A stretch of DNA of 64,000 nucleotides, from the NCBI GenBank assembly GCA_027946365.1, contig JAPEUQ010000011.1, positions 62,001-126,000 of the forward strand. The letters run 5' to 3'. The notes under the pieces are model-generated. The model was not told the DNA's origin, made no database searches, and saw only the letters and a program-made list of their open reading frames with translations. Position 1 is the stretch's first letter; the number at the start of each line of letters is the position of its first letter. The translations under genes were made by a program, and so were the position numbers. The DNA comes from Kalmusia sp. IMI 367209. Lineage: Eukaryota; Ascomycota; Dothideomycetes; Pleosporales; Didymosphaeriaceae. Positions 58,047 through 64,000 of the stretch are shown in pieces.

Positions 58047-61000
58047 GATGGTACTGCTGCAGAGGTAACGGCGCAGCAGGACGTAGATGATGGTGACGAG
58101 AGCCTTGCGGGAGTGCGATCAACGTCATCCGTGCCCCGGGAGGTCCAGGATCGAGCAGGGATGCGTGGACGATCGCAAAGCGCTTTGCAATAGGGTCCTG
58201 CACGCGGGCGTCAGGCACGGGTGGTAGTCTGGTAAGGCGCGTTTGAAATTGGCCCAACTGCCAGGCGCTGCTCAGGGCCGTATTTGAGGACGACAAAATG
58301 TACGGGATGAATTTGAGGCTTGCGCTGGGGCCCTAGCTAGCTCAATGACGAGACCCCCGTCGGCTTTTAAACAACACCTCAGAGTCTCGATGCTCACTCC
58401 GCAGCAAGGTGGACTTGCGGCGCAACACAGGCGGCGCCGTGGGAGGCAGGTGGAGAGGCAGTCTGAAACTGAACGGTGGTGCTGTCAACGGCTGCGGAAC
58501 ACAGCAGCAGCGAGCGGTAGTGCATAAAGTGTCTGCCTGTGCCTGTGACAGAAGCCATGTATCTCAATGGGACAGTCAAGCAGGCAGGGTATCGTGCGGC
58601 CTCAGTCCACAGGCAGCGTGCTCACCAGACAGGCGCGGGGTGAAGGACGAACCCTGGCTCCACCATGCAAAGAAAAGAACAAAGCGTGTGCTCTCGCCCT
58701 CGGTCAGTGCGCGCACCCTCCAGCAGTGGGTTGATTCGAGCCGGGCAATGCCGTTTCCGCGTCAAAGTTAGCGCAGCCCTCGTCCAGCGGCCCAGAGAGC
58801 GGCGCTATAGCAGCGTTTGCTAAGGGTCCCACTCGTCGAAGATGCCCGCGACGTCTGGGGAGCAGAGCAAGCCTCAGCAACCCTTCTGGGAGCAGCCCTT
58901 TCGCTCCAACCTGCCCACTGCGGCCAAGGAGCTGGCATCCTGGCCGATGATCGCAGACTTGAATCGGAGGTCCGCCATTCGCGCTGTCCGTGGAGCCTAA
59001 AGACAGGATCGCCTTTGCAGCGAGTGGGGCCAAACCGTGAGATGACAGCAGGACGGTGGGTGGGAGAGTCGAGGGCGCAAGGGACATGATGCCGTGCGGC
59101 AGACAGGCGGCCGGCGAATGGTAGTGACGTGTAGTGGAGAGAGACGACGGCACTTGGGCTTGGTGTTCGTGTCGCGCACGCCACAGGCCTCTCCCAAAAG
59201 GCTCCCTTACTCGACACGGCGTGAAGGCGGCTGCAGGAATTCTTCGATATAGCCAGCCCATTCTACATGCCCAAAGCGGAGCGAGCGCCGACGCAGGATG
59301 CGCTGCTATTGAGGGCCCTGGCCGTCGAGCCTCATCAATAATAATGCTGCGTCCAAGAGATATCGAGTGCTATAGAGTCGCCCAAGGCGGCTAGCTCGGC
59401 ACCCAAAATTAACCCGCCCGCACAGCGCCATGCGCCTATTGTTGCAGTGACAGACGCTGTCGGCGGCAGAAGCAAAGAAGCACAAGAGCCTGGGTTTCGA
59501 CCGACGGCGCCGCTGCATGCAGCCCAATCAACGCACGGCTCCGCCCAGCGCCCATCTCGAGTCCCGGTGCGGTGGACGGCCAGGCCAGACGTGCGTACAT
59601 GCGTATCCCAAGGCCTCAAAAGAAGCCACTGGCCCGTCGCCGCAGGACACCGAGGCGTCGACATGTATGCGCAGATCCAGCGGGGCGCCTGTGTCCTGCC
59701 CTATCGAGGGGGATGCAAACTGTTGGGGCGCGCATGGCATGCCATGAGAGGGTCGAGACGACACGCAAGACAGCACTCCGCTTGCCTTGCACCGCGGCCT
59801 GCAAAGCCGCCTCCTGGTGAGCGACTGTATTCATGCCGTGTCCCAACATGCTCGCCGACCATACGCCCTACTTGGATCCTGCAATTCCTCTTGTGTGCCG
59901 CCAGCAGTGCTGTAGTAGACTTTGTGGTGGGGTCCACTTTGTATGCATGGTCAGACCGTCGAGCGCAGATTCTGCACCTTTCTGTTAGCGCCCCACGGCA
60001 GACGCAGGAGCAGTCCCGCTGAACATTGAGTGGTGGATGTTGTGCGGTCCGAACAGCGAGTGTGGTCGATGGTGAGGTGCGTGGTCTATCATGGCGGCCT
60101 TTGCACACGTACCAGCACGGCAAACGCCCATCACCAGGGTCGTGCCGCCAGCCGTATGTATGGGCGATGCCGAGAGCGGCTTGAGATGGTTAGAGTTGCC
60201 CACGTCCGTAAACTAAGTTTCCGTTGCCACGCGCGGCGGTTGGGTGCGATTGCGGGCCGCCGTGCGAGAGCGCCGTGCATCTGCATCAATGCTGTCCCCC
60301 ATCTGCAGAGTCAAGCCGAGAGAGTGTTGATTTCCTAGCGCTCAATACCTACAGAAGACCACAGATGCCGAGGACTGAAGGCACCGTGACAACACAGTAC
60401 ACATCCTTTCGAACGGTCGAGGAGCATACCGGCGCTGTGGAATGTCGCCACGTGCCATCCAGGCTTGAACCCTGCTCCAACAGCTCTCTTGTGAGACCCG
60501 TCGATCGATGTTGAAACGCACTGGCGATGAAACTCTGAAACACACTTCCTTGTTTGAGTGCGACCATTTGCCGCGCGCCGTCACCAAATGGCCGACCTCA
60601 CTTCGTGCTGATGCCACAAGAGCTCTCTACCTGTGACTGTACGGCGCCGTAGTGCGCACAAAAGGCGGTGGCGCAAGATGATCGGTGTACACTTTTCTCC
60701 AGGGATCCACAGTTGGTGACCGTCTGTCACGCGCGGATTCGACGCTCTAGAGCAGCTGTGGAGGCATAGCAAATCGACATCATGACCCGGCTCGGAAGTT
60801 TGCCTACTGGCCGACCCTGAACAACGGTCAATGACGATGGCGAGCATATAACCACCATCCGTTTCGGGCAAGTCTATTGACCGCCAGAGTCGTTCAGGGC
60901 CATTAATAAGATCTAATCTGTAAACCATCGCAAGGTACGTCAGATGTCAGGGCTTGGTATTCGCCCGATTGCGGGAGTACAACATTAGAGTTTAGTCTCT

Positions 61001-61614
61001 GCCTTTGTGCTGCCGTATTAGATAGAGACACGGCATGCCAAACGATCAAGTGACGGTGCGCCATCTTTGACGCCAGGAGCGGAAGTCGCATGAGACTTGT
61101 GCTAACTTTTCAAGCTCCGATCAAGAACGGTCCTTACACCGATAGTGTCTGCGATTGATCGCCTGTGCAACGTTGATGTTCTTCACCTTCGTATGTGCGT
61201 ATCGTCGTACAGCCTATACGAGTTTGCTGACTGTATTGACGAAGGAGGGAATACCTAGACAGGAGGTAGCGTATCCCAAGCCGATGGGCCGAAGGTTGGG
61301 GGCGGCCAGTGTAGTAGGCCGAACCAGGGCTCCGATGGCAACAGCTCAGGACTATCGATTCATCCTCCGGGTGTGTTCCGTGCATTGCCTCATCGAGTAC
61401 AATTACCGGTGCGCTCAAAGCCGTCTCTGCAAATGACTTTGGGCATCTCAAAAAGTTTCCGCCAAAGCCTCCGAGTTGCCCATGGCATAGCGCCAGGAGT
61501 TAAGATATCAATCTCCACCAACGCGCAGTTCCTCCCCCATCAAGTAAAGCCATCACATTCAATCACAATCATCAGCAGATCCTGCCTTGTCATGCCGCCC
61601 ACACCCCCGTGCCT

Positions 61615-61890
61615 GTCATTTCGGGCCGCCCACTAGAACTCTCACCAATGACTTCTGGAAACCATCTCCTACACTTGTGACTTCGTCACTCTGCGCTCAA
61701 GGTTCATGAATCGTTCAACAACTGACCAGAGGTCCCCATCCCGCTCGCCCCCATTTTTTTTTTCGTCATTCCGGGCCGTCGACTAGAGCCCCACAAGAAC
61801 CTGCAATGCATTCTGCAAAGACTCCTGCTCCCACATTTCGGCATCCCTGATCCAAGGTTCTTGAATCGCTCAACATGACCAACGGGCCAC
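61615..61890. repeat. Diverged direct repeat of about 115-125 bp, two copies
   Basis: Copy 1 (about 61615-61730) and copy 2 (about 61765-61890) share flanking blocks: GTCATT-CGGGCCG-CACTAGA at the start and CAAGGTTC-TGAATCG-TCAAC at the end, with a diverged middle. No coding frame links them. They directly precede the hairpin at 61897-61982. Confidence 0.6.
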
Positions 61891-61896
61891 TCCCGC

Positions 61897-61982
61897 GCGC
61901 GCTAGATCCCCACTCAAATCCCAATGCGAACCTTGGGATTTGATGGCATTGATTGGGATTCGACTAGGGTATTCTAGCGCGC
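61897..61982. repeat. Nested inverted repeat (hairpin/cruciform candidate)
   Basis: Outer arms GCGCGCTAGA (61897-61906) and TCTAGCGCGC (61973-61982) are perfect complements. Inside, TCAAATCCCAA (61914-61924) pairs with TTGGGATTTGA (61933-61943), leaving a loop of 8 bases. A further CCCAATGC / GCATTGATTGGG pairing can compete with the inner stem. The structure could form on either strand. It has no tRNA features. Confidence 0.7.
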
Positions 61983-63001
61983 TCCGCCGAATACCAACAA
62001 CCCCTTCCGTGCCTGCACCGCTTTCGGACATACCTATAAAGCTCCAACAAGATCACCACAATAGTTCATTTCCTGGTGCTCCGCGGTCGTCCCACGCTAA
62101 AGCTGGTGAATGATCGTGATCGTGATCATTCTTGTATCCATGCCACCGATTCCTGCCCGGTCTTGATAACGGAAGGAGACGGACGAGTCACTGTGAAGGG
62201 CCGTGCGAGCGAAAAACATACCTTTAATGAATCATATCCCTAGATGGTACGATATCACACGGAGTGAAAATTACCCCGTGATACCGAGGTAGAGTAGGCA
62301 CGTGCGTACGTACGTATTCTTCCAAAGTCTCGTACAGAGGACAGCCGTCATCACCATGTTCCTGGACCGTGAGCGCTCGAGAATCATGCAAAGGTCGACT
62401 AAACATGTCAACACTATGTAGGTCACGCGTTAATTAGAACCACAATTCGCGCATATTCTCATCGTTGATTAAGCCGCAGACATGTGCCGCTACTGTGCCA
62501 TGTCGCATTATGTGTCTGACACGAGAAACCATATACACTCGGTGCAGCCCCGGGATGAATCAAGTACGTAAGAAATGGTCGTAGCAGTCGTGCTCGTTCA
62601 CATGCGTCCCCGATACCTTTCGCCGTGGATATACCCCTTAAACACAAAGATCAGGCTTCGGTGCCTGGTTGATCGCTTCCGATTATGCCGAAAATGAGAA
62701 ACCCCGATCTCCCAGTCCACTTGAATTCTTCCTGTATCCCTCCCAATAGCCCAGCGGAACTATGTCCCTGGACCACAAACGCCGAACGCTGTAATCGAAA
62801 TTTGAAAACGAGCTGTGAGTGTCGGTAAAAAGAAATCTCCTCGACGACGAAGTGGAAGTCGCAGCCGAAATTATCCAATGAAATGGATCACACACCCCAT
62901 TATAGGGTGGTAAGCAAAGGAGTTGAGAGTACCTCGCAAAGGTAGAACGCGCACGCAGTCCGCAAACTGATGACAAGTGGGTTACCGAAGGCAAGATACT
63001 T

Positions 63002-64000
63002 TCAAGTGACAGTCTGATCAGAGGCGTCCGCGGCGTTGGTGTCGGTATCCGGGTTTGTCACTTGAAGCGGGCTGGCAGGCTTCTCATCTACGCCTTGGGC
63101 CCTGCAAAGAGGACATGAGTTGCGACCAGTCGTTAACCACTGCTTCTGTCAGAGGCGCAAAACAGAATGTAAGTGAAGAACTCACCTGATCAATGCAAGG
63201 CTTATGGAACAAATGCCCGCACTTGATAAGCCTTCGAGCTTCTTCATCGAGTTCAAAGCCAGATAAACAGACCAAGCACTGCGCATCGGCTGGAAGGGCG
63301 ATAAATTCGGCTCCTCCCTCGGTCTCCGCGACCAGGTTTCCGGAATGCATACAGATCTTATATAGCCCTGCTGCAGCAGCGACATCCTCTTCGGTTGCCA
63401 CGGGCGGTTTCGCAGGCCCAAGCAGACTGGAGAGCAAGAGCATATCCTCATATGTAGGTGAGTCGGTGAAGAGGCTAGGGGTGGTGAGTATGGGATGGTT
63501 TTCAGGGTAACTGCCACCAAGCACGTAGATGATCCAGCTTCTAGAGCCTTCCCCAGGGTTGTTGTCGGGCTCCACGACACCATTCCTGCGTGAAGAACCA
63601 GATCCGAACCGAGTGAAGTCGGATTCACTCAAACGACGCTGACGAGGGGTACGGCGAAAGGTCGGCGGTTCTTCAGTGGTCGACTCCAGGCCGGACCCTG
63701 TCGCACGTCGTATGAAACTTCCACGTCGGGAAGGTGCAGATGATTGCAAAGTCGGAGAGGGCGGCGAGGCAGCAAATGTTGGGGTCGTTGATCCAGACGA
63801 AACTGCAGAGAGTCCAGAACTGGCCGGTGTCGAAGGAGGGGGAAGAGGGCCGGCTGGAGAGTCGCTCATAGTAGACCATGGGCGTGGTCGTGACGCACGA
63901 TATCTCTGGTTGTCGTAACTAGACGAGAAGTTATTCATGCCTCCCATAGATGCCCTTCGGCGATGGCTAAACCTCGTAGTGTTAGGTGGCTGGCGCAACA
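63002..64000 (-). CDS. RING-H2 finger protein, 5' end beyond the window
   Basis: Minus strand; frame open to the window edge. Exons 64000-63186 and 63139-63002 with a 46-nt intron. The N-terminal part is a basic Ser/Pro-rich disordered region; the sequence visible at the edge starts with TTG, so the true ATG lies outside. The C-terminal RING-H2 reads CLVCLSGFELDEE, IKCGHLFHKPCIDQ and, across the intron, WLTTGRNSCPLC, with the C3H2C3-type ligands all present. A WIIYVLGGSYPENHPIL segment precedes it, as in other fungal RING proteins of this kind. It is a likely E3 ubiquitin ligase with an unknown substrate. The splice is required for the last two zinc ligands. Confidence 0.88.

Larger units (their letters stand above)
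58047..63001. other. Gene-free stretch of about 5 kb
   Basis: Between the regulator and the RING gene. From 58300 to 61450 the sequence is GC-rich with many overlapping frames on both strands (up to about 190 codons), no favoured frame and no motif. The right part is less GC-rich and contains the direct repeat and hairpin annotated separately, plus the 3' flank of the RING gene. Long regulatory regions upstream of regulators are common in filamentous fungi, so part may be the promoter of the Zn2Cys6 gene. Confidence 0.4.

Noticed and set aside
59447..60022. 191-codon frame in the 5-kb gap
   Set aside because: One of many overlapping frames on both strands in GC-rich DNA, without motifs.

Overview
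This is a window of nuclear DNA from a filamentous ascomycete (Pezizomycotina), most likely a Dothideomycete. The grounds are many short GT-AG introns (mostly 45-100 nt), Zn2Cys6 regulators, HET, RTA1-like, DUF3433, Bys1-like and UstYa/DUF3328 families, and compact housekeeping genes between accessory stretches. The genus cannot be fixed from the sequence alone.

Left end (1-6.1 kb): a probable dikaritin-type RiPP locus. A secreted precursor gene (2755-3242) carries a signal peptide and repeated WYDISYID cores separated by Lys-Arg-rich linkers. UstYa-like (DUF3328) genes with paired HxxHC motifs flank it: 988-2035, divergent, and 3907-4908, same strand. A partial RTA1-like membrane protein lies at the window edge and a decayed MetE/UROD-like gene lies to the right. 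Known dikaritin pathways use UstYa-type proteins to cyclise short Tyr-containing cores cut from a Kex2-processed repeat precursor. This core sequence is not one I recognise.

Accessory region (6-34 kb): a gene-poor stretch, a HET-domain gene broken by a stop at a conserved Trp, two unrecognised genes (12058-13446, 13638-14960), an unrecognised protein ending in a CaaX box (16282-17319), a Zn2Cys6 regulator divergent from a four-exon RTA1-like gene, a 1470-residue DUF3433 membrane protein in six exons, a Bys1-like secreted protein, and a Cys-rich single-pass membrane protein.

Core region (34-45 kb): a mitochondrial-type phosphopantetheinyl transferase, tRNA-Ser(AGA), a gene that looks like a domesticated copia gag domain fused to a proline-rich tail, aspartate aminotransferase, the ER syntaxin Ufe1, and a QDR-type MFS exporter.

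Right part (46-64 kb): a small cysteine-rich secreted protein (effector candidate), an F-box-like pseudogene, a protein with a possible ADP-ribosyl-cyclase-like core and a polylysine tail, the BAR-domain protein Gvp36, a large Zn2Cys6 regulator, about 5 kb without a recognisable gene but with a direct repeat and a strong hairpin, and a RING-H2 protein cut by the window end.

A cross-cutting observation: at least ten single-base frameshifts, mostly in short homopolymers, interrupt otherwise well-conserved genes, including aspartate aminotransferase and one regulator three times. This pattern suggests consensus errors as well as true decay, so each 'broken gene' call here should be read with that in mind.
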